Part shown: piece after piece, positions 8,961 through 17,945 of the stretch
Layout: each line of letters begins with the position of its first letter
How positions within the stretch are numbered: position 1 is the first letter of the stretch
Source: JAFMJV01 sp034436555
GTDB taxonomy: Bacteria; Chloroflexota; Limnocylindria; Limnocylindrales; CSP1-4
Reading direction: 5' to 3'
Assembly (NCBI GenBank): GCA_034436555.1
Contig: DAOTUU010000051.1
Coordinates: forward strand, 1 to 64,000
DNA length: 64,000 nt
Position numbers and translations under genes: made by a program
The notes under the pieces: generated by a model
Database searches by the model: none
What the model saw: only the letters and a program-made list of their open reading frames with translations
What the model was told of the DNA's origin: nothing

Positions 8961-9176
8961 GTGGACTCCAGGTCCAGCGGGGGCTCTCGACCCGATTCAG
9001 GGGGCCGGCGCGATTCCTGTCAAGCACCCCTCGCGCCGGCGCGCACCGCACGGCGAGCGGGAGAGCATCTCGCGATGGTGCGTCCAGCGGCCGGTGCGCG
9101 GCGCGTCCCCCCGACCGTGCGCGGGCGCGCGAGTTCCGGCAGCATGGGCACCACCGAGCCCGCACCAGGAGCCACC

Positions 9177-10184
9177 GTGGACCTCGACCGCTTTCCGCGC
9201 CAGCCGCTGCTGTTCGGCCCGTCCCCGCTGCAGCCGCTGCGCCGCCTGTCCGCGCACCTCGGCGGCGAGGTCGAGCTGTGGGCCAAGCGCGAGGACTGCA
9301 ACAGCGGGCTCGCCTTCGGCGGCAACAAGGTGCGCAAGCTGGAGTACCTCGCCGCGGACGCGCTCGCCCAGGGCGCGGACACGCTCGTGAGCATCGGCGG
9401 CGTCCAGTCCAACCATACCCGCGCCGTGGCGGCGACCGCGGCCCACCTGGGCCTCAAGGCCGTGCTCGTCCAGGAGCACTGGGTGGAGTGGCCGGACGTG
9501 ATCTACGACAAGGTGGGCAACATCCTGCTGTCGCGCCTGATGGGAGCCGATGTGCGCCTCGTCGCTGACGGCTTCGACATCGGGTTCCGACCCAGCTGGG
9601 AGCAGGCCATCGAGTCGGTCCTCGCCGCGGGTGGCAGGCCCTACCCCATCCCGGCGGGCGCCTCCGACCATCCGCTGGGTGGTCTCGGGTTCGCGGGCTG
9701 GGCCATGGAGGTCCAGCGCCAGGAGCGCGATCTGGGCGTCTTCTTCGACACCATCGTGGTCTGCTCGGTGACCGGCTCCACGCAGGCCGGCATGATCGCG
9801 GGGTTCGCCGCCCAGGACCGGCCGCGCACCATCATCGGCATCGACGCCTCGGCCACGGTGCTCCAGACCTGGGACCAGATCGCGCGCATCGCGCGCCGGA
9901 CGGCGGACCTCATCGGGCTGGGGCGAGACCTCGAGGACGACGAGATCGTGCTCGAGGACGGCTACCACGGCGGCATCTACGGCGTCCCCGACTCGGCCAC
10001 CAGGGACGCCATCCGGCTCGCCGCGCGGACGGAGGGCATGATCACCGACCCGGTCTACGAGGGCAAGTCCATGGCGGGCATGATCGACCTGGTCCGGACC
10101 GGCGCCATCCGGCCCGGATCGACCGTGCTGTACGCCCACCTGGGCGGCCAGCCGGCCCTCAACGCGTATGCGGGTGCCTTCTGA
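9177..10184 (+). CDS. acdS: 1-aminocyclopropane-1-carboxylate deaminase
   Basis: This 335-residue PLP enzyme should convert ACC, the plant ethylene precursor, to 2-oxobutyrate and ammonia. With the GTG start at 9177 (AGGAG at 9167-9171), the residues that define ACC deaminase fall at exactly the Pseudomonas numbers: PLP lysine K51, S78, Y294, E295 and L322. D-cysteine desulfhydrases of the same fold usually lack the E295/L322 pair, so this looks like a true deaminase. The beginning DLDRFPRQPLLFGPSPL also aligns with known AcdS starts. An upstream ATG at 9144 would add 11 residues. NhaA follows 37 bp downstream on the same strand. Substrate specificity is still inferred from sequence. Confidence 0.92.
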   Translation: MDLDRFPRQPLLFGPSPLQPLRRLSAHLGGEVELWAKREDCNSGLAFGGNKVRKLEYLAADALAQGADTLVSIGGVQSNHTRAVAATAAHLGLKAVLVQEHWVEWPDVIYDKVGNILLSRLMGADVRLVADGFDIGFRPSWEQAIESVLAAGGRPYPIPAGASDHPLGGLGFAGWAMEVQRQERDLGVFFDTIVVCSVTGSTQAGMIAGFAAQDRPRTIIGIDASATVLQTWDQIARIARRTADLIGLGRDLEDDEIVLEDGYHGGIYGVPDSATRDAIRLAARTEGMITDPVYEGKSMAGMIDLVRTGAIRPGSTVLYAHLGGQPALNAYAGAF

Positions 10185-10221
10185 GGCCGGACGACCGACG
10201 GATCGCCGAGCCCGTCGCGGG

Positions 10222-11592
10222 ATGACCGGCGCCCCGTCGCACACGACGCTGCCACCCCAGACCCGGCCGCCCATCGAGCGGGTCCTGACGCCGTTCAAGG
10301 AGTTCTTCCGGTCCACCGTGTCCGGCGGGCTGCTGCTGATGGTCGCGGCGGTCGTGGCGCTCATCTGGGCGAACTCGCCCTGGTCCGCCTCGTATCACGA
10401 GCTGTGGCACACGCCGATGACCGTCGGCATCGGCGAGTTCGTGCTGTCCAAGCCGATCCTGTTCTGGATCAACGACGGCCTGATGGCCGTGTTCTTCCTG
10501 GTGGTCGGCGTGGAGATCAAGCGCGAGCTGCTGGTGGGCGAGCTGGACACGCGCACCAAGGCCGCCCTGCCCATCGCGGCGGCCGTCGGCGGTGCCATCC
10601 TGCCGGCGGCCATCTTCGCGCTCGTCGTGGGCGGCGGCCTGGGCCAATCGGGCTGGGGCATCCCCATGGCCACCGACATCGCGTTCGCGCTGGGCGTCCT
10701 GGCGCTGCTCGGATCGCGCGTGCCGGTGGGCCTGCGGATCCTGCTGACGGCCCTGGCGATCGCGGATGACCTGATGGCGGTGCTGGTCATCGCGGTGTTC
10801 TACACGACGGACCTCCACCCGGACATGCTGCTCGCCGCGGGCGGGGTGTTCCTGGTCCTGCTCCTGGCGAACCGCGGCGGCGTCCGCCATCCGGTGGTCT
10901 ACGGCGCCCTGGGCGTGCTGCTGTGGCTGTTCGTGCTGCGGTCCGGGGTCCACGCGACCATCGCCGGCGTGCTGCTCGCGGTGGCCATCCCGGCGCGGGT
11001 CCGCATCGACCCGGCCGACTTCGTGACCCGGGCGCGGGCGATCGTGGACCGGTTCGAGCGGACGGTCATCGGCGAGGCGCGCGCCGCCGTGGAGGAGGAC
11101 CACGAGGATCTGTGGGAGCTGGAGACGACCGCGGAGCAGGCGCAGGCCCCGATGCTCCGGCTGGAGCACACGCTCCACCCCTGGGTCAGCTTCCTCATCG
11201 TGCCCCTGTTCGCGCTCGCCAACGCCGGGGTGACCATCACGCCCGAGGTCCTGGGCATCCCACCCGATCCGATCATCATCGGCGTCGTCCTGGGTCTCGT
11301 GGTCGGCAAGCAGGTCGGCATCACCACCGCGGCGTGGCTCGTGGTGCGCTCCGGACGCGCGGTCCTGCCCGACGGCGTGACCTGGCGACATATCTACGGC
11401 GTGGGCTGGCTGGGTGGCATCGGCTTCACGATGTCGCTGTTCATCGCGGAGCTCGCCCTCGGCGGACCGGAGCTGTCCATGGCCAAGGTGGGCATCCTGG
11501 GGGCATCGATCATCGCGGGCGTCGGCGGCTCCCTGCTGCTGCGCGCGTGGGCGCCGCGCGGGACGGGACCGAGGGGAGGATCCCACGCCTGA
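10222..11592 (+). CDS. nhaA: Na+/H+ antiporter NhaA
   Basis: This 456-residue membrane protein exchanges Na+ (or Li+) for H+ across the cytoplasmic membrane. The essential aspartates are present: D152 in TDIAFALG and D182-D183 in ALAIADDLMAV, matching D133 and D163-D164 of E. coli NhaA. About 12 membrane helices are seen. Compared with the E. coli protein (about 388 residues) it has an extended hydrophilic N-terminus and an acidic insertion near residues 255-325 (VEEDHEDLWELE), which could be regulatory. The ATG at 10222 precedes the first conserved helix. It follows acdS closely and is followed by an overlapping or abutting exporter gene. Confidence 0.93.
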   Translation: MTGAPSHTTLPPQTRPPIERVLTPFKEFFRSTVSGGLLLMVAAVVALIWANSPWSASYHELWHTPMTVGIGEFVLSKPILFWINDGLMAVFFLVVGVEIKRELLVGELDTRTKAALPIAAAVGGAILPAAIFALVVGGGLGQSGWGIPMATDIAFALGVLALLGSRVPVGLRILLTALAIADDLMAVLVIAVFYTTDLHPDMLLAAGGVFLVLLLANRGGVRHPVVYGALGVLLWLFVLRSGVHATIAGVLLAVAIPARVRIDPADFVTRARAIVDRFERTVIGEARAAVEEDHEDLWELETTAEQAQAPMLRLEHTLHPWVSFLIVPLFALANAGVTITPEVLGIPPDPIIIGVVLGLVVGKQVGITTAAWLVVRSGRAVLPDGVTWRHIYGVGWLGGIGFTMSLFIAELALGGPELSMAKVGILGASIIAGVGGSLLLRAWAPRGTGPRGGSHA

Positions 11593-11602
11593 CCCGGGAC
11601 CG

Positions 11603-12823
11603 CTGACGGCGCGGACCGACCGCGCGGGCCGGATCGAGCTCATCGCGCTCATCGGGGCGCTCTCGGCGTTCGCGCCACTGGCCGTGGACATGTACCTGCC
11701 CTCACTGCCCCAGCTGGCGGCGGAGCTGGGCACGAACGCCGCGGTCATCGGGCTGACGCTCACCGCCTGCCTCGTGGGTCTCGCCCTGGGCCAGCTGGTG
11801 GCGGGCCCGGTGAGCGACCGGATGGGACGGCGACGCCCGCTGCTCGCGGGACTGGTGGCCTTCACGCTGGCCTCGCTCGCCTGTGCCGCGGCCGCAGATG
11901 CGACCCAGCTCATCGCGTACCGGGTGGTCCAGGGCCTCGCCGGCGCGGCAGGCATCGTCATCGCGCGGGCGGTCGTCCGGGATCTGCACACCGGGGCCGC
12001 GCTGGCGCGCTTCTTCGCCCTCACGATGCTCGTGAACGGGCTCGCGCCCATCCTCGCGCCGATCATCGGCGGCCAGCTGCTGGGGATCACCTCCTGGCGC
12101 GGGGTGTTCGTGGTGCTGGCGGGCATCGGCGCGCTGCTCCTCGTGGCAGTCTGGCTCCGCCTGGGCGAGTCCCTGCCTCCCGAGCGTCGCAGGACCGGGG
12201 GCATGGACGAGCTGGTGCGCACGTTCCGGTCGCTGCTGACCGACCGCCGGTTCGTGGGCTATTCCCTCGCCTCCGCCCTGTCGTTCACGGCGATGTTCTG
12301 CTACATCTCCAGCTCCCCGTTCGTGCTCCAGGAGCACTTCGGGCTGTCGCCCCAGGCGTTCAGCCTCGCCTTCGCGGTCAACGCGATCGGCGTCGTCGCC
12401 CTGGGTCAGCTGAGCGGCGTCCTGGTGGGACGGGTGGCACCCCAGCGACTGATGATGGCCGGGCTCGTCCTCCAATGTGCAGGTGGACTGGTCCTGGTCA
12501 TCGCGGCTGCGGGAGACGCCAGCCTGCCGGTCATCCTCGTGGGGTATCTGCTCACGGTCGCCCCGCTGGGCCTCGTCCAGCCGAACGCGAGCGCGCTGGC
12601 CCTGGCGGACCAGGCGGCACACGCGGGGTCCGCATCGGCGATCCTGGGCGCGACCTCGTTCCTCGTGGGCGCCGCGATCGCCCCGCTCACCGGCCTGTCA
12701 GCCGGCGCCAGCGTCCTGCCACCCATGGTGGTCATCGCGGCATCGGCCCTGGGCGGTCTGGTGGTGCTGGTGGTGGCCACGCGAGGACGGACGGGACGGA
12801 CCACCGTCCGGTCGGTCCTGTGA
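11603..12823 (+). CDS. Bcr/CflA-type multidrug MFS exporter
   Basis: This is a 406-residue, 12-helix MFS protein. Typical DHA1 Bcr/CflA features are the first-helix segment FAPLAVDMYLPSLPQ, GQLVAGPVSDRMGRR (motif A) and YRVVQGLAGAAG. It probably exports small drugs or metabolites by proton exchange. No ATG, GTG or TTG codon lies in frame between the NhaA stop and the conserved N-terminus. The best start is a CTG at 11603 giving L/M-TARTDRAG; the only canonical alternative, GTG 11414, would overlap nhaA by 179 bases. GGAGGA lies at 11575-11580, rather far from the CTG. The start is therefore uncertain; the gene itself is clear. Confidence 0.85.
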   Translation: MTARTDRAGRIELIALIGALSAFAPLAVDMYLPSLPQLAAELGTNAAVIGLTLTACLVGLALGQLVAGPVSDRMGRRRPLLAGLVAFTLASLACAAAADATQLIAYRVVQGLAGAAGIVIARAVVRDLHTGAALARFFALTMLVNGLAPILAPIIGGQLLGITSWRGVFVVLAGIGALLLVAVWLRLGESLPPERRRTGGMDELVRTFRSLLTDRRFVGYSLASALSFTAMFCYISSSPFVLQEHFGLSPQAFSLAFAVNAIGVVALGQLSGVLVGRVAPQRLMMAGLVLQCAGGLVLVIAAAGDASLPVILVGYLLTVAPLGLVQPNASALALADQAAHAGSASAILGATSFLVGAAIAPLTGLSAGASVLPPMVVIAASALGGLVVLVVATRGRTGRTTVRSVL

Positions 12824-12831
12824 AGAGCGGG

Positions 12832-13257
12832 TCACCAGCCGCGGGTGCGGACCGGGCGGATGCGCACCGGGACGCTGAAGTCGAGCGCGGTCCGGTGGAC
12901 CTCCAGACCCCAGTGCGCGAGCGGCTCCCGGAACTTCGCGGCGTAGACCTCGTGGCGGTCGGACGGCAGCGTCGTGGGATCCGCCACCGCCTCGCCCTCC
13001 ATGATCGGCGCGTGGTCGCCGTACGGATCGCTCTGGAGCGTGAACGCCACCTGCGGATGCGCCGTGATATCGCGCAGCTTCGGGGTGTCCGGCTGGGAGT
13101 GGAACAGGATCGTGCCGTCCTCCCACAGGAAGCTCACGGGCGACGACTGGAGGCGGCCGTCCGGCGCGCGCGTGGTCAGCCAACCGATGAGGTCGGTCTC
13201 CAGGGGCTCTCGGGCCCAGGCGGCACCGGCGTCGGTGGGCTCGGGGTCGGTGCTCAT
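12832..13257 (-). CDS. Pyridoxamine 5'-phosphate oxidase / F420-type flavin-binding protein
   Basis: This 141-residue protein has the split-barrel fold pattern of the PNPOx-like/F420-dependent oxidoreductase family: WLTTRAPDGRLQSSPVSFLWEDGTI, then FHSQPDTPKLRDI and HPQVAFTLQSD. Proteins of this size and pattern (TIGR03667-like) bind FMN or F420 and often reduce unsaturated or heterocyclic compounds; the substrate is not predictable. The ATG at 13257 is divergent from an LLM-class oxidoreductase gene, whose members use the same cofactors. It converges with the exporter gene 8 bp away. Confidence 0.75.
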   Translation of the reverse strand: MSTDPEPTDAGAAWAREPLETDLIGWLTTRAPDGRLQSSPVSFLWEDGTILFHSQPDTPKLRDITAHPQVAFTLQSDPYGDHAPIMEGEAVADPTTLPSDRHEVYAAKFREPLAHWGLEVHRTALDFSVPVRIRPVRTRGW

Positions 13258-13284
13258 GAGGCCGATGATCGGCCGCGCCCCGAA

Positions 13285-13290
13285 TACCAT
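13285..13290 (+). promoter_or_regulatory. -10 box TACCAT for leaderless LLM oxidoreductase gene
   Basis: TACCAT ends 6 bases before the ATG at 13297, and no Shine-Dalgarno sequence is present. This spacing would place the transcription start at or next to the start codon. Confidence 0.5.
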
Positions 13291-13296
13291 CGCGGG

Positions 13297-14145
13297 ATGC
13301 AGTACGGCATCGTATTGACCACCGGGGAGCCCCGGGGGCTGGCCGCGCTCGCTGCCGCGGCGGAGTCGGCGGGCTGGGATGGCGTGTTCACCTGGGATGC
13401 CATCGCCATCGAGGGGATGACCTGCTGGGATCCCTGGAGCCTGCTCGCCGCCATGGCGATGACGACCTCGCGGGTGACCCTCGGCGCGATGGTCTTCGCG
13501 CCGTCGCGGCGCCGACCCTGGAAGCTCGCCCGGGAGGCGCTCACGGTCGACCACCTGTCGGGCGGCCGGCTGGTGCTCCCCGTGGGCCTGGGCGCGCTGG
13601 ACGACCGGGGCTTCGGCGCGGTGGGTGAGGCGACCGCGGCACGGACCCGGGCGGAGCTGCTGGATGAGACGCTCGCGATCCTCGACGGGCTGTGGACGGG
13701 CGAGCCGTTCTCGTTCCATGGGACGCATCACCGCGTCGACGGGCTCACCCTCCAGCCCCGTCCGGTGCAGCGCCCGCGCATCCCGATCTGGGTCGTCGGC
13801 GCCTGGCCCGCCGAGCGCTCCATGGCCCGGGCCGCCCGCTGGGACGGCCTCGTTCCACAGCCCCTCTCGTCGGGTGGGACACCCGCCCCATGGGGTCCGG
13901 ACGACCTGGCGTGCGCGGTGGACTGGATCGGGAGGCGGCGTGCGGCCGATGCCGACCTGCGGCCGTTCGTCGTGACCGCCGAGGGCAGCACCCCCGCCGA
14001 CGACCCGGCGGCGGCGGCCGCCATCGTCCGGCCCTGGGCGGAGGCCGGAGCAACCTGGTGGATCGAGGCGGACTGGAGCCCGGCCGGCACGCCCGACGCG
14101 CTGCGGCGACGCGTGGAGGCAGGGCCACCGGACCTCAGCCGCTGA
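13297..14145 (+). CDS. LLM-class (luciferase-like) flavin/F420-dependent oxidoreductase
   Basis: This 282-residue protein has the bacterial-luciferase TIM-barrel pattern: an N-terminal YGIVLTTGEP strand, ESAGWDGVFTWDA, RVTLGAMVFAPSRRRPWKLA, VDHLSGGRLVLPVGLGA and PRPVQRPRIPIWVVGAWP. Such enzymes use FMN or F420 in oxidation or monooxygenation, usually in the cytoplasm. It is somewhat shorter than typical F420-dependent members. The start is set by a TACCAT box 6 bases upstream. It is divergent from a PNPOx-fold gene that may share its cofactor. Its last 11 bases overlap the convergent beta-galactosidase gene. The substrate is unknown. Confidence 0.82.
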   Translation: MQYGIVLTTGEPRGLAALAAAAESAGWDGVFTWDAIAIEGMTCWDPWSLLAAMAMTTSRVTLGAMVFAPSRRRPWKLAREALTVDHLSGGRLVLPVGLGALDDRGFGAVGEATAARTRAELLDETLAILDGLWTGEPFSFHGTHHRVDGLTLQPRPVQRPRIPIWVVGAWPAERSMARAARWDGLVPQPLSSGGTPAPWGPDDLACAVDWIGRRRAADADLRPFVVTAEGSTPADDPAAAAAIVRPWAEAGATWWIEADWSPAGTPDALRRRVEAGPPDLSR

Positions 14146-17134
14146 TCGGCTCCAGGGTCCACGACCAGCGGTAGGTGCCGGGTCGCAGCTTGTAGCGGTC
14201 GAGCGTGTCGGGGCCGCAGGACGCGGTGCCCAGGCCTCGATGGGCGGCATCCAGGTGGATGACGGCCTCCGGGACCGTCTCGACCTCCACGTCGTGCGTG
14301 GCGGCGTCCAGCGCCGCGGGCGTCACGTGAGAGACCGAGACCTGGCGCGGCAGGTCGCAGGTGATGCGCACGCCGGCACCGGAGCCGTCGCGCAGCTCCA
14401 GCCAGCGCACATCGGCATGTCCGCCGTTCTCCTGGGGTCGGATGTAGGGCACCAGCTGGTCGGTGACCGTGGACTCCCAGCGACCCACCGCACCGGCGCG
14501 CCGGCGGTCCGGGTACGTCTCGACGGGCCCGGTGCCGAACCACGCGAGACCCTCCAGGTCCATGCCCGCCGCGAGCTGGGTGCCCACGCGCGGCAGGTCG
14601 TCCAGCTCGGTCGGGATGTGCGCGGTCTCATCGACCTGGATTCCGCCGTCCGCGAACGCGGTGAACACCTGCTCGTGGGCGACGGGGATGCCTGCGCCCG
14701 TCCGGATCGTCTGGCGCACGATGGCGCGCGGGCCATCCACGGTCACACGGACATCCTCGCGCGTGAGTCGATCGAGGCCCTGGTCCACCCAGCGACGCGC
14801 GTGGCCGGCGATGCGGTCGTTGTCGGTGGGGGCACGCCACAGCGCGAGGCGCGGCGCTCCCGGCAGCAGCGGATGGTGGAGCAGGCCGTCGGCGTCCAGC
14901 GGCACGGCACCCGACCCGACGGGCGGCGCGACCGCGCTGGCTCCGGCGGGCAGTGCCACCTGGGCGAATCCGACCTCGAACCCCGCCTCCGCCCATGCGG
15001 TCGCCTCCGCCGTCCGGAAGCGCAGCGTGAGCCAGACCTCCTGGCCATCCCCGGGCGTCGGCGCCCGGAAATCGGGGATGGTGACCTGGGCCGTCGCGCC
15101 CGGCGCGATGGCCGGCAGCGCCAGATCCCCCGCGGCGGTGATCGTCCCGTCGACCGCGACGTCCCAGCGGGCATCCAGCCAGCGCAGATCGCGCACGTCA
15201 CCCTTGTTGCGCAGCGTCACGCGTCCCGCGGCGGCATCCTCGGGCGTCGCGCTCATGGCGACCGGCAGCGCCAGCTGCCGGTGCTCCCACATCGCGGGCT
15301 TGGGACGGCGGTCCGGCCAGTTCAGACCGTCGCAGCAGAACGTGCCGTCGTTCGGCACATCCCCGAAGTCACCGCCGTACGCCCAGCGGGCCGTCCCATC
15401 GGGCAGCTCCTGGATGAGCCCGTGGTCCCACCACTCCCAGATCCAGCCGCCCTGGAGGCCCGGGGTCGACTCGATCGCCTCCCAGTAGTCGGCGAGGGTG
15501 CCGCAGCTGTTGCCCATCGCGTGGGCGTACTCGCACATGATGAGGGGGTGGCGCTGGGTGCCGTTGGTGGCGTGGTCCACGATCGCGTCGATGGTGGGGT
15601 ACATCGGATTGACCAGGTCGCTCACCCGCTGGTCCGACGTCCAGTCGAAGCGGATGGCACCCTCGTAGTGGAGCGGACGCGACGGGTCGTACCGGCGGAC
15701 CCATGCCGCGGCCGCCTCGTGGTTTGCGCCGTGGCCCGATTCATTGCCCAGCGACCAGAGGATGATCGAAGGGTGGTTCTTGTCCCGGAGGACCATCCGG
15801 GCGGTGCGGTCCAGCCACGCGGCGAGATACCGCTGGTCGTCGCACAGCTCACCCCAGAACGCGTGGGACTCGATGTCCGCCTCGTCGCACACGTACAGCC
15901 CCAGCTCATCCGCGAGGTCGTACAGCGCCGGGTCGTTGGGGTAGTGGCTGGTGCGCACCGAGTTGAACCCGAAGCGCTTCATATGCACGAGATCGGCGTG
16001 CATCTGCTCGCGGCTGACCACGCGGCCGGTCCGCTGGTCGAAGTCGTGGCGGTTGACGCCTCGGATGTAGGTCCGCCTGCCGTTGAGGAGCAGGTCCAGG
16101 CCGCGCACCTCCACGCGCCGGAACCCGACCCGGATCGCGGTCCGTTCCACGACCCGCCCGTCGGGGTCCCGCAGCGCGACCGTCACCGGGTACAGGTGCG
16201 GCGTCTCCGCGGACCAGGCGCAGACGCCCGGGAAGCGCAGGTCCCAGGTCACGCGCCCGGTGGGCACGGGCACGAACCGCCGGTGGAGCACGGCCCAGTC
16301 GGCGCGATCCTGCTCGCTCACCGGCGAGCCGGCCGCGATGCGACCCTGGAGGCGCGTCTCCCGCTCGGAGAAATAGCGCACGTCCCGGTGCCGGACCGGG
16401 ATGGGCACGTCGGCGGTCAGCGGCAGCGTGAGGCCCTCCACGCGCGCCTCGACGGTCCAGCCCGGCTCCGGGTCGCGACCCCCGAAGGACACGTCCACGG
16501 TGAGCCCCAGCGTGCCCGTCGACAGGTCGTCCGCGAGCCCGGCATCGGCCCGGATGTCCGCGAGATGGACGGGGTGGGTCGCGTAGAGGTGGACCGAGCG
16601 CGAGATCCCCCCGTGCCACCACTGGTCCTGGTCCTCCACGTACGACGCGTCCGACCACTTCACGACGGTCAGGCGGAGCGTGTTCTCGCCCGCCGCGAGC
16701 CAGGGCGTGAGGTCGAACTCCGCGGCGAGATGCGAGTCCTTGCTCACCCCCACGGGCGACCCGTTGAGCGCCACGAGCAACACGCTCTCGGCGGCGCCCA
16801 CATGGAGCACCACCCGCCTCCCGGACCACGCCGCGGGCAGCGCGAACGTCCGCTCGTAGACCCCCGTGGGGTTCACCTCCGGGATCTGCGGCGCGACGCC
16901 CGGGAACGGCATCTGGACGTTCGTGTAGTGGGGCAGGTCCCAGGTGCCGTCCATGCGCGTCCACAACCCCGGCACCGCTGCCTCGCTCCACGCGTCCCCC
17001 GGAGCATCATCAGGGCTGCGCAGGAGCTGGAACCGCCACGTTCCGTCGAGCTCCAGGCGGTCATGGTGGGGCACCGCGTGCATCGGCAGTCGGCCCATCG
17101 AGGTCAGCTCAGGGGTGGTCCAGGGTGCGCTCAT
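14135..17134 (-). CDS. lacZ: Beta-galactosidase, glycoside hydrolase family 2
   Basis: This 999-residue protein matches the length of LacZ-type GH2 beta-galactosidases. Domain order is an N-terminal jelly roll (DGTWRFQLLRSP near residue 30; YTNVQMPFPGVAPQIPE near 75), an immunoglobulin-like domain, a TIM barrel with NGRRTYIRGVNRHDFD, and a C-terminal beta-sandwich. The acid/base Glu lies in GNESGHG (about 465) and the nucleophile Glu in CEYAHAMGNS (about 535). No signal peptide is seen, so it should act in the cytoplasm on lactose or galactosides. No permease gene is adjacent. The ATG follows a TAGACT box by 6 bases. Confidence 0.95.
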   Translation of the reverse strand: MSAPWTTPELTSMGRLPMHAVPHHDRLELDGTWRFQLLRSPDDAPGDAWSEAAVPGLWTRMDGTWDLPHYTNVQMPFPGVAPQIPEVNPTGVYERTFALPAAWSGRRVVLHVGAAESVLLVALNGSPVGVSKDSHLAAEFDLTPWLAAGENTLRLTVVKWSDASYVEDQDQWWHGGISRSVHLYATHPVHLADIRADAGLADDLSTGTLGLTVDVSFGGRDPEPGWTVEARVEGLTLPLTADVPIPVRHRDVRYFSERETRLQGRIAAGSPVSEQDRADWAVLHRRFVPVPTGRVTWDLRFPGVCAWSAETPHLYPVTVALRDPDGRVVERTAIRVGFRRVEVRGLDLLLNGRRTYIRGVNRHDFDQRTGRVVSREQMHADLVHMKRFGFNSVRTSHYPNDPALYDLADELGLYVCDEADIESHAFWGELCDDQRYLAAWLDRTARMVLRDKNHPSIILWSLGNESGHGANHEAAAAWVRRYDPSRPLHYEGAIRFDWTSDQRVSDLVNPMYPTIDAIVDHATNGTQRHPLIMCEYAHAMGNSCGTLADYWEAIESTPGLQGGWIWEWWDHGLIQELPDGTARWAYGGDFGDVPNDGTFCCDGLNWPDRRPKPAMWEHRQLALPVAMSATPEDAAAGRVTLRNKGDVRDLRWLDARWDVAVDGTITAAGDLALPAIAPGATAQVTIPDFRAPTPGDGQEVWLTLRFRTAEATAWAEAGFEVGFAQVALPAGASAVAPPVGSGAVPLDADGLLHHPLLPGAPRLALWRAPTDNDRIAGHARRWVDQGLDRLTREDVRVTVDGPRAIVRQTIRTGAGIPVAHEQVFTAFADGGIQVDETAHIPTELDDLPRVGTQLAAGMDLEGLAWFGTGPVETYPDRRRAGAVGRWESTVTDQLVPYIRPQENGGHADVRWLELRDGSGAGVRITCDLPRQVSVSHVTPAALDAATHDVEVETVPEAVIHLDAAHRGLGTASCGPDTLDRYKLRPGTYRWSWTLEPISG

Positions 17135-17140
17135 GCGCGC

Positions 17141-17146
17141 AGTCTA
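17141..17146 (-). promoter_or_regulatory. -10 box TAGACT for leaderless beta-galactosidase gene
   Basis: On the minus strand TAGACT ends 6 bases before the ATG at 17134, and no ribosome-binding site is visible. No clear -35 was found. Confidence 0.5.
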
Positions 17147-17237
17147 TGCCGTCCGGTGAGGCGACCCGCCCAGCCCGGGGACCCGACGACGGCATCGGCC
17201 GCCCGGACGGCCGCGACCGGGTGTCCGTGCCCTTGGC

Positions 17238-17828
17238 TCACCGGACACGCTCCGGATGCCGCAGCACGAATCCGTCCACGAGCTGCGGCACATGCCGTCG
17301 CAGGCACCCCTCCACCGGGCCGCCCACGAAGCGCCCCTCGATAAACGCCGCGAGCGGGATGGTGGAGCGCATGGACGGCGACGCGCCGGCGGCGCCCGCG
17401 CCGGTCCCACCGAGGCCGCCCATCGCGAGCCGTCCCGCGCCCGCCGCCGCCCGGCCCTCGTGGAGCACGAGCGCGGGTCCCGTGTCCGTGCCCCGCAGCA
17501 CCAGGTCCACGGCCGCCACGTCGGCCCAGCCTGCCTCGATCCGCGTGCGACCGGAGACGTAGCGCACGCCGTCCGGGCCCACCTCCAGGGACACGCCCGC
17601 CACGGTGCGGCCGAGCCACCACGCCGCGAGGCCTCCTGCGAGGACGATGGCCGCCGCGAGCACCGCACCGATCGCGGCGGATGCGGTCCCGCCGAGCATC
17701 GCCAGGAATGCGACACCCAGCACGGCGCTGCCGCCGACCAGCCCGGCCTGCACCCAGCGCGCCCGCCGGCGCGCCCAGGGGGCCATGCCGAAGCGGGAGA
17801 CGTCGCTCCCCGGTGCCGCCGTCGTCAC
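17238..17828 (-). CDS. Small membrane protein, PH-like domain, unknown function
   Basis: This 196-residue protein has two hydrophobic segments near residues 28-48 and 52-74. A soluble C-terminal domain follows, whose beta pattern (VSLEVGPDGVRYVSGRTRIEAGWADVAAVDL) is typical of bacterial PH-like membrane-protein tails. The Ala/Gly-rich loop at about 130-150 is low complexity. No enzyme motif is present. It lies between beta-galactosidase and a TetR regulator on the same strand, but no link to either is evident. Confidence 0.65.
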   Translation of the reverse strand: MTTAAPGSDVSRFGMAPWARRRARWVQAGLVGGSAVLGVAFLAMLGGTASAAIGAVLAAAIVLAGGLAAWWLGRTVAGVSLEVGPDGVRYVSGRTRIEAGWADVAAVDLVLRGTDTGPALVLHEGRAAAGAGRLAMGGLGGTGAGAAGASPSMRSTIPLAAFIEGRFVGGPVEGCLRRHVPQLVDGFVLRHPERVR

Positions 17829-17857
17829 GGCGCCGATGGTATCCCGGGCGGGGCGCG

Positions 17858-17945
17858 TCAGGCGAGCCCGGCCCGCGTCCGCTCCCGGCCGATGCCGTCG
17901 CGATCAGGCGCGCCCGGCCCGCGTCCGCTCCAGGCCGATGCCGTC
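17858..17945. repeat. 42-bp direct duplication of the TetR gene 3' end
   Basis: 17858-17899 and 17904-17945 are near-identical (two differences) and sit 46 bp apart. The right copy is the live 3' end of the TetR gene including its stop. The left copy would encode the same DGIG-ERTRAG tail and stop, but lies just after the gene. Confidence 0.9.

Noticed and set aside
14240..17344. Plus-strand frame of about 1030 codons opposite the beta-galactosidase
   Set aside because: GH2 catalytic motifs are on the other strand; this frame shows only shadow composition.
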